DNA of 64,000 nucleotides from Paramecium octaurelia (taxonomy: Eukaryota > Ciliophora > Oligohymenophorea > Peniculida > Parameciidae), in contig CAJJDP010000067.1 of assembly GCA_905182995.1 (NCBI GenBank), forward strand, positions 135,679 to 199,678, read 5' to 3'. Numbering within the stretch: the first letter of the stretch is position 1; the number at the start of each line of letters is the position of its first letter. This document shows, in pieces, positions 12,379-23,921 of the stretch. A model generated the notes under the pieces. It was given only the letters and a program-made list of their open reading frames with translations. It searched no databases and was not told the DNA's origin. The translations under genes were made by a program, and so were the position numbers.

Positions 12379-13829
12379 TCATCTTCCTATAATACAAACG
12401 TTATTTTATAATGTTTGGCGGCAATTGTCATTTGGTATTTAAATTAAATAGCCTTTGTCCTTATCAAAGTTATCTACATATGCTAAGAAAGCCAAAGGAG
12501 CTTATAAAATTAATTTTGAGTTTAACTCGGTATTAGATTCTTCGAGCTATGTTTTTTTGAGATGAAGAACTGCAATAGTTAGTTTAACTATATTAGTAGA
12601 TTTTGTTTTCTCAAACATTATTTATTTGTCTTCTCTCACTTGCATTTAATATAGTTCTAATTAATTCTCGGGTATCGATTGACTACTCTAGAAAGAAGTG
12701 TAATTTAATGATTCTAATTCTTTTAGATTATAGGAATCAACAACTCCTTTGAGCTTTTCCATTTTGTACACAATTATATCTTAGATTTTATCAAGATCTC
12801 TGTAAATATCTGGTTTGTCAATTACAATGACCATGGTTATTTTAAATTTTTCAATTAAGAACTTAATCTACTCCATTATTTGATTATGCAAGCCTAAGAA
12901 ATTTGGACAATTTACAAAGATCCCACTGGCATATATCTCCTTCTCATCTTTGTCTTCTTGGGATTTCATGTAGATTAATTCACAAAGTTTCTCTATTAGA
13001 ATATTAATCAATAATGTACAATCTTTAACTTTCCCCAATTAATTCAACATTTAAACCTTTTATTCCTTTGCTCTCTCAAGATCTGCCTGCAATTTTCTAT
13101 CTACTTACACACTTAATTCCTCTGTTAATCTATCAAATAACATTCTTTTTGAAATATCTCTTACGATATCCTTATCTTTTCATTCTTAAATATTCATGTA
13201 CATTAATATCCAAAATAATAGGTAACTCTGTTCTTCTACATTTACTCTTTGACACAAGTTTGAACTTCAGCTCTTATCGAATGTGGATATTCACTTTATT
13301 GATTATCCGGATCAATGTCCACATAGATTGGTTTCCATCCATACACTAAACTATAATTGATGAGAGTCTTGCATAGAGTGTCTACCATTAATCTTAATAA
13401 TTACTTTTGCCACATGAATGACTTCCCAAGACTAACAACCTAGGACCAATTTTATCAGTTTGCTGAAAAGACATTTGCCTTTAGGCTTAAAATAATTGAG
13501 TATTTTACATTCTAAAACGTGGTTTATCTTGAGAAAATCATGCATCATTTTATGATAATTTAATTCTTCTTCATTAAAGATATATCCCGGCTAATCTTCT
13601 TTAGTTTTATATTTAATCTTTAATTTTGATTGAACCCAACAGAATAAAGAAAAAGGTTTATGTGGAGGGAATTCATATAATTTTTTCTGAGCTTTTAATT
13701 TATAAATTCTACCAACAATAATTCTTAACCAAATATTTCAACTGCTCCTTCTATCAAGGTCACTTAAACAATATCAGTTGGATCCGATATTCTATAAGCC
13801 TCTTCCTCTTTTAATTCAATGATTTCCAT
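12379..13829 (-). CDS. CLP1: CLP1-like polynucleotide kinase/cleavage factor subunit
   Basis: A 450-aa protein with introns at 13176-13201, 13382-13404, 13486-13508 and 13687-13712. The N-terminal beta domain (GAVEIFGQELL, LYEFPPHKPFSLFCW) and the ATPase core (IGPRLLVLGSHSCGK, PIYVDIDPDNQ) follow the CLP1 order. The late strand MVIVIDKPDIYRDL and the C-terminal LAFLAYVDNFDKDKGYLIQIP do too. CLP1 works in mRNA 3'-end formation and tRNA splicing. The Walker A reads GSHSCGKNT, with Asn where Ser/Thr is expected. The GQ after the first acidic strand is missing, so it may be a structural rather than catalytic subunit. It converges on the preceding coiled-coil gene with a 41-nt gap. Confidence 0.78.
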
Positions 13830-14212
13830 AAAAATAAATATTAATATATAAATTAATGCAAATTTTGTAAATATAATCGATTTTATAATATGTTATAAAT
13901 TCAAGTATCAATACAAAGAATTATAAAAGTCAATAAGAATTCAAAGAGACCATTCAAAATAGATCCAATCTAATTGATCACTAAAATTGAATGAGAAAGA
14001 TATTTCGAATTTAAATTCTAAATGAGTATCTGAATGTTATTGATCATTGTTTTAACAAAGAAAATAACACTATATTTTGATAAATAAGGATAGCAAGCCT
14101 GCATTATGAATGATTACTGAATAATTGATTGATATTAAAATAAAATATTTTATTTAGAAAGTTAAGATTAGTATTTTATATTAATTTAAATATATAAAAT
14201 ATTTAGCAAGAG
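13830..14212. other. AT-rich intergenic stretch
   Basis: It lies between the divergent CLP1-like and UMP1-like genes. No convincing coding frame or RNA gene is visible. An additional 5' exon of the short UMP1-like gene could be hidden here. Confidence 0.4.
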
Positions 14213-14486
14213 ATGGACCAAAAGCATTTGATGGTAATATTAATGATAATATTTTAAGAGATACTATGTTGAGGAATAATAAGCTTTACATAGAGCAGCT
14301 GCAGTTTATGGTTCTGGGTTGGCTATGTAATTAAACTTGGAGAGAAACATCCTAGGAGCTCCTGGATAATCTTCATATATTCATTTAGAGATTGCTATGA
14401 ATAAATTGGAGGATATTGATGAATTAGATTTTATGGGAAATAAGAAACTTGAACAAGAATTCGTCAAGGGATTTTAATAAATATGA
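14213..14486 (+). CDS. Proteasome maturation factor UMP1/POMP-like
   Basis: Predicted 82 aa with one 25-nt intron at 14234-14258. The core HRAAAVYGSGLAMQLNLERN, then a proline-centred APGQSSYIHLEIAMNK and a final IDELDFMG, follows the conserved C-terminal half of UMP1/POMP, the chaperone of 20S proteasome assembly. Usual family members are about 120-150 aa, so either an upstream exon was missed or the N-terminal part is reduced. The ATG used is the first in frame after the upstream AT-rich stretch. Similarity is short, so the name is tentative. Confidence 0.55.
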
Positions 14487-14532
14487 AACATTAGTATTAT
14501 TAAATAAAATTGGAATTTTTAAGTTATCATCA

Positions 14533-15281
14533 TCATAATAATCTCAAAGATTTTCTAAGTTGTGTAATATCTGTGCTTATGTGTTCTTCAAAATAAACAT
14601 TCATTATAAATTCGCTTTTGTGTGCTCTTTTCAAAATTTCTGGTAAAGTCTCTATTAATTTTTGTTTTTCTTAACAATTTAATTTGAATGATCCTACAAA
14701 TGCACTTAAAGTAGCTGATGGCAATCCAAGTTAAGCCATTTCAAACCATTTCACGACAATTTCATCATAGACACTCACATCATACATGAGTAACACATGT
14801 ATAAAATCATGAATCTTTTGTTTATGATAAGAATTATACTTCTTTATATCTTTAGTAGACATATGCCAATTCTAAATCTGGAATGTATTTAACTATTGGC
14901 CTTTCCCCACTAGAAAAGTCTCTGTCCTTCATAAATTTTCCATATTGATGTCTTTATATTAAGAAGAGAAGTACCCAAATGTATTTTCGTCTAATTTCAA
15001 TAATTCTTCTATTTTAAAAGTTTCAGGTGTAACTCTAGGTTTATCAATTAATATTCTCTAGCCAACAGGATGCTGAAGCATTCTTTAGTGGATATCCTTT
15101 ACACAATAATACCCTGATAATTCTCCCAATTAGGAGAGATGATTACCACTAAAGAAATATTTGTTAAGTAAATTTACTTTAAAGGGTATTTGTATGCATT
15201 AATGGCACATTAGAACAGAGTGGATAGTCTTTCAAAATTACCTTTTAAGGGAGTGTGATTATTAATTAAATCTCTTAACAT
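14533..15281 (-). CDS. COQ4: COQ4, coenzyme Q biosynthesis protein
   Basis: A 239-aa protein with a 29-nt intron at 15149-15177. Landmarks are [34 protein letters not shown], the metal-site-like [13 protein letters not shown] and [18 protein letters not shown]4 organises ubiquinone biosynthesis on the matrix side of the inner mitochondrial membrane; the HDxxH-like motif (HDFIH) is present. The start codon lies only 8 nt from the start of the divergent EXD2 gene. Promoter and 5' UTR must therefore overlap that neighbour, unless one start is misplaced. Confidence 0.9.
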
Positions 15282-15289
15282 TTTAATTA

Positions 15290-16876
15290 ATGTATATAAA
15301 CTCTGAGAATTTATTACCAAAATTGCAAGGAGAAGCATTTGGTATTGATATTGAATTTAGTAATAAACGAATTTGTCTAATCTAAATATCTGATGGGAAG
15401 GATATATATTTATTCGATCCAATAGCTTTGAATTTAGAGTAATATATGAGAGATTTTTTTTAAAATGATGCCATCAAAATATTTTATAGTGGTGCTCAAG
15501 ATTTGAAATGGTTGAAAACTGAATATCAAATAGAAGTTAAAAACTATTGTGATTTAAAAGTGCTTGCTTAAAAAGAGCCTGATTAAAGTTTAATTGCATT
15601 ATGGAAGAAGTATTGTGGAGTCTAATTCGAGAGAGACGACAAGAAAAGATTACAAAAAAGTGACTGGTTTGCACGACCATTATCTTAAGAATAATTATTC
15701 TATGCTGCTCTTGATTGCAAACATCTGGTTATGTTAAGAGAAATTTTATTGTAATAATATACGGACGAGGAAAAGAAGTTTATACATTTCTCAACAGACC
15801 TCAAAGAACCTAAACTATTGAGATATTTAAAGAAATAATTGGGTGACAATGAAGATGTTCTTTTGCCTTAAAAGATTTATAAGCATATCAAATTCTAGGA
15901 GCCTTTTTAAACAGACGATTAGAAGATTATTGGGTTGATTGAATAATTAACTAAAAAACATCACGAAGATTACAAGGAATAGAAAAAACAAAGGTTTTTA
16001 CAATTTTAAGAAAAATTTACAACACACAAACCTGTTTATAGTAATTGCCGTATTTATAGTTTAAGTGGATTATAACTATGCTTTTGTGATTAAAAGAAAA
16101 TTGAATGGTATGTAAAGAATGGGTTAGGGGAATATTTAGATGAAAAGAGTATCAAATTAAATTTTGATCCTGTTTGTGAATTTGATGAAAAAGAAATGAA
16201 ATTTTATAATGAGGAAAGGGCAAATCGATGTGTTGTTTGTGGTGCCTCTTCTAATATATTAAAATATCAAATCATCCCATACATGTACAAACATAACCTA
16301 CCTAATCATTATAAATCTCATAGGGCTCATGATGTTGTGATCATATGTGCTCGTTGTCACGAAAAAGCCTCTGCTCTACAAGACAAGAAAAGGGCTGAAG
16401 TTGCTTAGTTGTATGGAGTTCCTTTGTAATATTATGGGGAGGAAAAGAAAGTAGTTGATAAGTTGAATTACATTCTTAAAAAGTACGATAACCTTACAAA
16501 AGCAGGAAAACCTTTTGATTTTGCTTAATATGAAGAGATCAGAAATCAATTTAAAGACTTAATCTTATTGCCTGCTGAATTTAACAAAGAAGAGCTAACT
16601 TAAATTAATGAGAAGTTGAAAAAAGATTTAAAGAATACCCATGGAGAAACTGTTGTTAAGAAATTAGACACAGATGAGAAAATTGAAGAATTTATAATGA
16701 TTTTCAGAAAACACTTCTTATTATCCATGGATCCTTAATTTTTACCTAAAGAATGGGCTATCGATCATAGATTTAAAAGAAACTTTGGAGAAAAATCGAT
16801 TTATTTTTAGAAGTAAGAAGCAAATGAATACAAATAGGAATTAAAAGAATAAGAATAACAAGACATAGAAAAATGA
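15290..16876 (+). CDS. EXD2: EXD2-type 3'-5' exonuclease
   Basis: A 528-aa intronless gene. The N-terminal DEDDy exonuclease domain has FGIDIEFSN (DxE), SGAQDLKWL (Asp) and the YAALDCKHL motif (Y-x3-D). The C-terminal half matches human EXD2: [24 protein letters not shown], a CVVCG...CARCH zinc-type pair at about residues 307-361, and [17 protein letters not shown]2 acts on RNA or DNA ends and is linked to mitochondria and DNA repair. The start is the only Met upstream of the catalytic DxE, which supports it despite the 8-nt gap to COQ4. Confidence 0.9.
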
Positions 16877-17317
16877 AATATAGGGATTAATGTTGATAAT
16901 GACATATTGTATTCAATAATGTAAAAATTATTAGATAAAATAATTTCTAATTGAAAAATATTATTAAATAAAAATTATTAAAGCTTAGAAGGAATTTCTA
17001 TAAGTACTTTGATTAAGTATTAAATTCTATCTTGAGTGTAAATTTAGATATCGAATAAATTTTGGATTTGCCATTCAAACTGTTTCTAGATCAATTTTAT
17101 TAATTATATAGATTAAAAGTAATTTGAAAGAATGAATTATGGATTTATTTATATTATATCCATAAACGTTTGATCTCTACAGATTGAGAAGGCTCAACTA
17201 TTGATGAAGATTAATGAAAAATACTAATTGCATTGTAAACATTGAATAAATACAATTATGGTTGTTTCAATAGGAAAATTATTAGTACTAAAAACTCATA
17301 GTATAATAGTTAAATAA
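16877..17317. other. AT-rich intergenic stretch
   Basis: There is no convincing gene. A short plus-strand fragment near 17130-17250 reads like protein (KAQLLMKINEKYQLHC) but is soon stopped by TGA. It could be a gene remnant or chance. Confidence 0.35.
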
Positions 17318-18142
17318 TCACTTTAAAGCATTTTCTTTAAGGTTTACCATTTTTGACATTAGATTGTTTAATATCATTGTTTAATTTGCCTTAGGACTTT
17401 TGGTTTGAGCAAATAGACTTTCTGCAATTTGATTCAATTCAAAGCTTTTGTTCTTTATTATTGATCTTTCTTTAATTTATATCTTATTATTCAGCACAAG
17501 TTATTAAATTTGTTTATTAGATTATTTGAATGTGCTATTATTTATGCTATTATCTCTTGAGTGTCTAGGGGAACTGACAATAGACAGGCAAGAAGATTTA
17601 TTTAACTATAATAGCTTAGTTAAAGGATTTTTAGACTGAGATTATTTAAATTCTTTGTTGACAATAGGAGTTTCTTAAGTTTTGACCTCATCTCTGGTTG
17701 TTTTAGGGTAATCTTAAGAGATTTCGTTAATGTTTTCAGTAAGACAAATTTAAGATTCTTCATCAATTTGAGTGAGTAGTCGAGGTTCCAAGATCGCTCG
17801 TTCTTCAATCAACACTTATTTGTTAAAGGAATTTTAGAGATCATCTATTACAATGTTAAATATAGCTTAAAGATTTGTCTTAAATATCTCAGAATTTAAT
17901 TTATAATGTTCTGCTAGTTTGAATTCTTTCAAAGAAATTTCCTTTTGGTTTGCTAATTTTAGTAATTCCTAGTTATATCTGTTATGTACTTAAATAGTAA
18001 ATTTGTGTTCTTCGGCAAATATATCTTTTATGAGATGATATATCCGATCTAGGAAGGTACTAGTAAGACGTTTAAAGATGTTCTCAATTTCTAAATACTT
18101 TATAGTTTCTTTGTGTAGCCTTAGCAAATCAATTTCTTGCAT
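17318..18142 (-). CDS. Coiled-coil protein of unknown function
   Basis: A 274-aa intronless ORF. The first ~120 residues are helical and charged (RLHKETIKYLEIENIFKRL, LANQKEISLKEFKLAEHY). The second half is Ser/Asn/Gln-rich and low complexity (SSPRHSRDNSINNSTFKQSN) and ends in a short helix. No family is recognised. The frame is open over the whole length with typical Paramecium codon use, so it is probably a real gene. Confidence 0.6.
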
Positions 18143-18829
18143 TGTTTTAATTTATAAATATTCGTTAAAAATTAGATTTTAATGTGAAATAATCATACTA
18201 TATATAAGGCAGTATTGTATTTTCATTAATCTCTTCATGTGTTTCCTTGCCTGAATCTGATGCATATTTTGTAATTGAAAGAATCTGTTGATAAAAGTGT
18301 TATTTTCTTTTAATATATTACTTACTGCCTTTTTTGCTGAATTTCATAACATTTTTAATTAATAAATTCTGATTCACTTGATCTTATCTAAGTTAAATCT
18401 ATTCAAATAATTATTATCGATTTCTTATGATTAATCATTTATAATAAGAGATTCTCCATATATAAGGTAAAATAGACTAATTTTACATTTTAATTTATTT
18501 TCTCTAGTTTGAATTATTAATGACTTAAAAATATTATTATTATGATTAAGCTGGTCTTCTTTCCTTCAAATTTTGGAAAATTAAGATCAATCATAGGCTT
18601 TGATACAAAATAAAATGCTTTCAAAAGATATAAAATCCTCTATTAATATAAATATTATTCTCTAAATTGTAAATGACAATTTTTTGATATATATAAGATA
18701 TTTTTCTTCTTATATATTTAATTATTTTGAATTGAAATAACCTTAAATATAGGTTGATTAAGTGAAAGAAAAATATTAATATCTTCTTATAGTGTATTGG
18801 TAAATTGGAATAAATTTATATATTTTCAT
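18143..18829. other. AT-rich intergenic stretch
   Basis: There are many short homopolymer-like A/T runs and no sustained protein-like frame on either strand. Only short fragments such as a MIKLVFFPSNFGK start near 18541 are seen, with no support. Confidence 0.4.
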
Positions 18830-20146
18830 TCAACCAGAATGTTTTTCATTCTTTTTCTAGTTATTATTATTTGTTTAAGTTTTGCTTGACCCTTAATAAA
18901 ATCCAATTTAGCCCTGACCTTATAAGGCAGCTCTTTATTAATCATTAATATGATTCATATTCACAGTCTGAACACCGGCAGCATGAATGTTAGGATTAAT
19001 ACTCTAAAAGGATTTCATAACAAATGTCAAAACTGTTCTTCCAACCTGAAAATTTAATTGATATGTAAATTACTTATATTGCAATTTTATCCATGCATAT
19101 AAGATATGGAGTTTAGAGACGAACTAAAGTTCCGAATTTACTATTATTATCAACTATAACAAAATTTCCCTTCTCATATTTGATAAAGGCATGTAGTCGT
19201 GATACTGAGATATCTGAGATTCTAATTTCGCATTAATGTCCTCGACCTAATTTGATTTGATCGTCAGGAGTTCCTTTGATAAGGTATATTCCTCTCTAGG
19301 CCTTCTTATCTTTTTCAGAGATTTATGTGTTTTCAAGAATTATGTATGGTTGATTGGGTCTTTCCAAGGCTGCTAAGTCGAGCACCTTTCCTTTGAATCT
19401 AATTTATTGAGGCAACAATTCCTAGCAGACTTCACACTCTAATCTACAAGATATCAGTATTGATACTTCTTCCATCTATAGGAAATTGTATTGCCAGATT
19501 CTTTTTTATAACCCCTGCTTTCTAACCATTGCTTTAAACAATTAAAATGCACATAAGCACAACTTCCATTGCATTTACAAGGTGTAATAAATGGATCTTC
19601 TGGGGTTTCTTCTTCATTTAAACATATTTTGCACTACTATGTTACATTCCCATCTAAAGAAGGGGTAATTTTAGCTTCTGACTAGAAAACATCCTTCACT
19701 GTTCTTATTTGTCCCTTACTGTCTCTGATTTCGATCACATGGTATTCAACCCTGCCTAATTTTAGAAGATCCCCCTCTTATAATGTATAACCCTATACTG
19801 TAATAAATATAAATACCTTTTAAACACCATCAGCATTTTTTAAACTACGAACAATTAAATAATTTTCGTTTTCTGTTGAGTTTTAATTCGGTTGAATAAA
19901 ATATTAGTCTGAATGTTAATAAGAATTATACCTCCTTGGGCTTAAATGGATGTTAGAGGTAAGTGTGCCTCATCCTTGGCCTTTCCATCTTATATAACTA
20001 TTTCATTCTCTATAATAAATTAACACTTTCAAACCTTCTCTGCTAACTTTGCATGATCCTTCAACCCTATGTTTTTTAACGCTTAAAGATTTAGTCTCAT
20101 AATCAAACAATCCATGAGAATCTTTTTGCCAAGTAACAGCTTTCAT
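18830..20146 (-). CDS. RINGv (MARCH-type) zinc finger plus FHA domain protein
   Basis: Predicted 397 aa with five introns: 19046-19073, 19444-19466, 19793-19816, 19909-19931 and 20010-20034. The centre holds a RING variant finger, CKICLNEEE...CKCNGSCAYVHFNCLKQWL, with a later ECEVC pair. This is the C4HC3 pattern of MARCH-type E3 ubiquitin ligases, but no membrane segments are present. The C-terminal third is an FHA domain (IKLGRGHQCEIRISDISVSRLHAFI, DNNSKFGTLV). The N-terminal part (GYTLQEGDLLKLGRVEYHVIEI) may be a second, weaker FHA-like fold. A phospho-dependent E3 ligase is the natural inference. The 24-nt intron is a multiple of three and therefore less certain. Confidence 0.78.
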
Positions 20147-20969
20147 TTCCACACTACAAATATGATGATTATTTACTAGTTTTTGTTCTTCGATATAAAA
20201 GGAAGGGTAGTTGTCATTTATTCTTGTATTTTTTTTTGATTTAATATAATTTATTATTCACATTCAAAAACTCTTCTCCACCATAAATATTAATATCATC
20301 TCGTCATTAAGACCTGCTATTAAGGTATTCTCCTAAACCCAGCTCTATCAACCAATAAATTTAAATATTCCCATTTCCAATTTGCCCCTTTTACCTTCCA
20401 AGAAATCAGAAGAAAACGAATATAAATTAAAGGTTACTATCTATAAGTAGGATGGTAATAGAAATAAAATTGTTTTCAGATCTTAAAAACTAAATTTTTT
20501 TGTTTATTATTTTACAGAATTTATAAATATCAGTATGTTTCATATTATATTTAAAGAAATAGTTTAGAATAGGCCTATCTATTTTAAAAAAAATGCTAAT
20601 ATTTAATATTTCATTTAGGTAATTGTTTGTCTTAAGTTATATTACTCACTAGCCTTTGATTAGATTGAATCTCTTTTATTTGGCAGTAGAAGATCTAAAT
20701 CATATTAAATAGGTAATTTATATATATTTTAATAAAAATTCAATTTATTTCTACATATTTTTTTAACCTATGTTTCAATTTTAAATTAAAAATAATTGGA
20801 TCTCAGTACATAATAAATAAAAAATAAGATTTTTAGAAAGTATGCACCTTCTTTAATGTTGATATGCTCTGTTTATATACTAAAATCGTTTTTCTAAAAT
20901 TTAAAATTTATAAAATTGATAATAAATGATATTGGCTAAGATTTTTAATAAATAAATTGCTTTTAAATA
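20147..20969. other. AT-rich stretch with weak coding signal
   Basis: A plus-strand frame around 20310-20450 reads like protein (AIKVFSQTQLYQPINLNIP and beyond). No start codon or complete exon set could be built. It may be a degraded gene or an unresolved small gene. Confidence 0.3.
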
Positions 20970-21470
20970 ATGAGAGTATAAGAAACTTAACTAAAACAAT
21001 AATCAAATTCTTGGATAGTTAAAAATAATTAAATAAGGAAGTTAATCACTTTGCTCAAGAGTGGAGAGTGAACAGAGATATATAACTTATGAAACAGACT
21101 AGAATTGAATTCTAATGAAAGAAAAACAGAATGCAAGTTATAAGTTTGTGTTTCAGGATGATAACTAGCAATTTTTAGATTAATTATAATTGTTCATCAA
21201 GTTTCATAAATTCTATAGAAACTCTATGTAGTTAAAGAATTTTTGATGGCCTCAAAGAATCAGAAGGAACTTATGCTTCAAGAATAGTGAAAGTAGTATT
21301 TGAAGGATTTTTTAAAATAGAATATGTTAAAAATTTAAAGAGTATAATTTGAATGATGACCAGATTCTTAGAGATTAATTATGACAACCACTGTTGAAAG
21401 ACTTTAAAACAAATTAGGAAATAATATAGAAAGAATGCATTTATATACTACTTAATTAGAAGCTTGATTT
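20970..21470 (+). pseudogene. Probable decayed protein gene
   Basis: Protein-like pieces appear in successive different frames on the plus strand: EVNHFAQEWRVNRDIQLMKQ, then NASYKFVFQDDNQQFLDQL, then GLKESEGTYASRIVKVVFEG, then LNDDQILRDQLQQPLLKDFK. One 20-nt intron joins the first two exons, but later junctions need frameshifts that no 20-34 nt GT..AG intron explains, and TGA codons interrupt. No family is recognised. A multi-exon gene with unusual introns is the alternative. Confidence 0.35.
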
Positions 21471-21481
21471 AATTTATATTT

Positions 21482-22476
21482 ATGTCTTGGTTATTTAATA
21501 AAGCTTAACAGCCAGCACAACAGCTTAAATTACCAGCCTAATTTGCTGAGAAGGTCTTAAATTTAGAATTGGATGTTGACTCTAATGCTGCTTCAAAGGA
21601 TGAGATTCAAGAACTATTATAACTCTATAGTGTAATCAATTACTCCTAATCTTTTTAGTAAGCTGTTGAGTATTATTCTTCGATGAAATCGGAAAGATAT
21701 ACTGTATTTACAAATAAAATTCAAACTTTATTAATGAAACCCTACGTAAATAAAATCTTGGGATCAGAAGCCAAATAGGAATAAAAACAAGTTCAATAGC
21801 AGAATGCGTAGAAAGAATAAATCAAGAACAATATCTAATTTATATAGTAGATGGACAGCAATAAGCAGGTTTAGTAGATGATGACAGCTGCAATTGATGA
21901 AAAGATTAAAATAGACAATATGATCGCTGACGATTTTAAATTATAAGATCATAGAGTATAATAAAGAATGCTTATGAGAATTAAGGTATTTTTAAGAGTC
22001 ACAATTATTTCTAGGATCCTTCCAAGTACAATTTGGCTATCTCGAAAAGTACATCTTTGAGACATCTAAAATTAGACATTGAAAGTTAGAGTTAGCAATC
22101 AACTTTGCCTGATATGTAAGAACAAGGTTTGGAAAGTATATCTGAATAAGCATTTGATAAAATATCAGAGGCAGAAGCCTAATAACAATTTACTGACTTG
22201 ATTAAGAATGATAATGATTCAACTGAACAAGTACATCAGACCCAAGAAATGAATACATAATCCAATCCCATTTGCTTACCAATCAAACCTTCCTAGATAG
22301 AGGATCAACATTAGGCTTATTTCATTGATGACCCTCAACCTATTGATTAGTAAAATTGGACACCATAACTTGGAGATTTCAGTCATCCAAAAACTAAAAA
22401 AGTTAGAGACATGGTTAACAAAAATTAAGTTCTGAAGAAACAAAAAATGGAACTGAACAACGTTTTGCCATGTTGA
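21482..22476 (+). CDS. Gln-rich protein of unknown function
   Basis: A 321-aa protein with a 29-nt intron at 21986-22014. The first ~165 residues are helical (FAEKVLNLELDVDSN, QSFQQAVEYYSSMKSERYTVF, QMMTAAIDEKIKIDNMIADDF). The rest is acidic, Ser/Gln-rich and probably disordered, with DPQPIDQQNWTPQLGDF near the end. No membrane segment or signal peptide is seen. Family not recognised. The gene is credible from its length and the frame-restoring intron. Confidence 0.65.
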
Positions 22477-22608
22477 ATTTCTATAATTGTAATTTTCTAT
22501 ATATATATATTAATATTCTAACGTTTAAAGACTTAGTTAAGAATTAATTTATCTAAGTCTTGCTATCTCCTATTGTATTAATAATTCTTCAATTTATAAT
22601 TGATTTTA

Positions 22609-23175
22609 ATGGGATAAGAAAATTCGAATGCAAAACTAAGCTAAAATATTATTGTTTTTGGAGTCAACTTGCTACTTGATGAGAAGCTTATGGGTTCTGA
22701 ATGGCAAAAGGATTAAAGTACTAATAAACTCTTTATTTTTATAGTAAATTCGTGTCAAGATTTTACATTGTACAAAAACAGTAGTGAAAAACCTAACCAA
22801 TTATTATGGTGTCCAAAATACTCTTAAGTACTACAGCAAACTATTGAATCTATAATTTTAAATATAGAATTCGAGGGAGTGTTATATGTTTTCGAGCACA
22901 CTCAAGATCAATTTTAATTGAATTTACACAGAAAATTGATAAAATGGTTAATGAGCGAGGATTCTATGAGATAATGTTCACTAATCCTATTGTGTGTATC
23001 TAAGTCAAATGATCTGGCAATTAATATAAAATCATAAATGGAAATAGAATTAGATTTAGAATCGATGGATTCTAAACAAGCAAGAAATTTGATAATAAAA
23101 TAAAAAGATAAGGAAATTAATCTGCAATTTAAAAAGATTATAACACAATTGATTAAAATGAAGAATGATTCATGA
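22609..23175 (+). CDS. Arf-like pseudo-GTPase
   Basis: A 188-aa intronless protein starting Met-Gly-Gln. The strand NIIVFGVNLLL stands where Arf proteins have their P-loop but has no GxxxxGK[ST]. EGVLYVFEHTQDQFQLNLHRKLIKWL aligns with the Arf segment IIFVVDSxDRxRxxEAxxEL. LILLCVSKSNDL stands at the ANKxDL position with the Asn replaced. Spacing between these landmarks fits an Arf fold. Nucleotide binding looks lost while the possible N-myristoylation site is kept. Similarity is modest, so the fold assignment is inference. Confidence 0.5.
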
Positions 23176-23921
23176 TATAAATGATATTATTTTAAGGTCT
23201 TACTATATGAATAAACAAACAATTACAAACTTATTCAATTTAACACATTTACAACTATTAGTTATAGTATTCATTAATACTACTTATTAATTAGTAATGT
23301 ATAGAACATAATTTTAAGCTGATGATCTCTCTCAAAATATTGACATCATTGACTCTATAAAAATATAGGATTATCTTTGTTTAATCTTGGATTTATTAAC
23401 CCTTCTCTTATATCCTTACATTTAAGTTGTCGATCATAAAATGTACTTAATTAAGTTATAAATCATCTCGAAGATTTGCAGAATTCATTATCCGTTTACT
23501 TGTTTTAGGAAAAGCTTGCAAAAACTACGTTTCAATTGATAAGAAATTGATCATAACTCATTAATTTATGAAAATTATTTAAAATAAGCAGATAAATATA
23601 TTCAATTTTAGATAACTAATGTATCTTAAATAAAGATTGGATATTCAAATATTTTAATCTTTAAATTATTTCTTAAAACAAAAAAATTCTAAAATTACAA
23701 TTTTGAGTTTGATTTTAAGATTACAAAAAAGTTTATAGACAACTGTTATCAAAATGATTATGACAGGAAATAAAATATCTATAAGATATAATCTATATAA
23801 TTAGTATTATTGGTTAATATTTCGTGGAGTGTTATATTTAATGAATAAAAACAAAAATAGTATTAATTAATGAATTTATTTATAGTTAGAGTGCTTCATA
23901 CACAATTAATGACTTCACATT
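23176..23921. other. Dubious ORF region
   Basis: A plus-strand frame from ATG at 23297 runs to 23977 with only one TGA (23537-23539), and its end overlaps the SNARE gene on the other strand. The upstream 80 codons read MYRTQFQADDLSQNIDIIDS and onward. No 20-34 nt intron removes the TGA. In such AT-rich DNA, long TGA-free runs arise by chance, so this is not called as a gene. Confidence 0.3.

Noticed and set aside
22500..22520. Short TA-dinucleotide runs here and near 44135 and 61540 as functional repeats
   Set aside because: They are too short and are expected in AT-rich spacer DNA.
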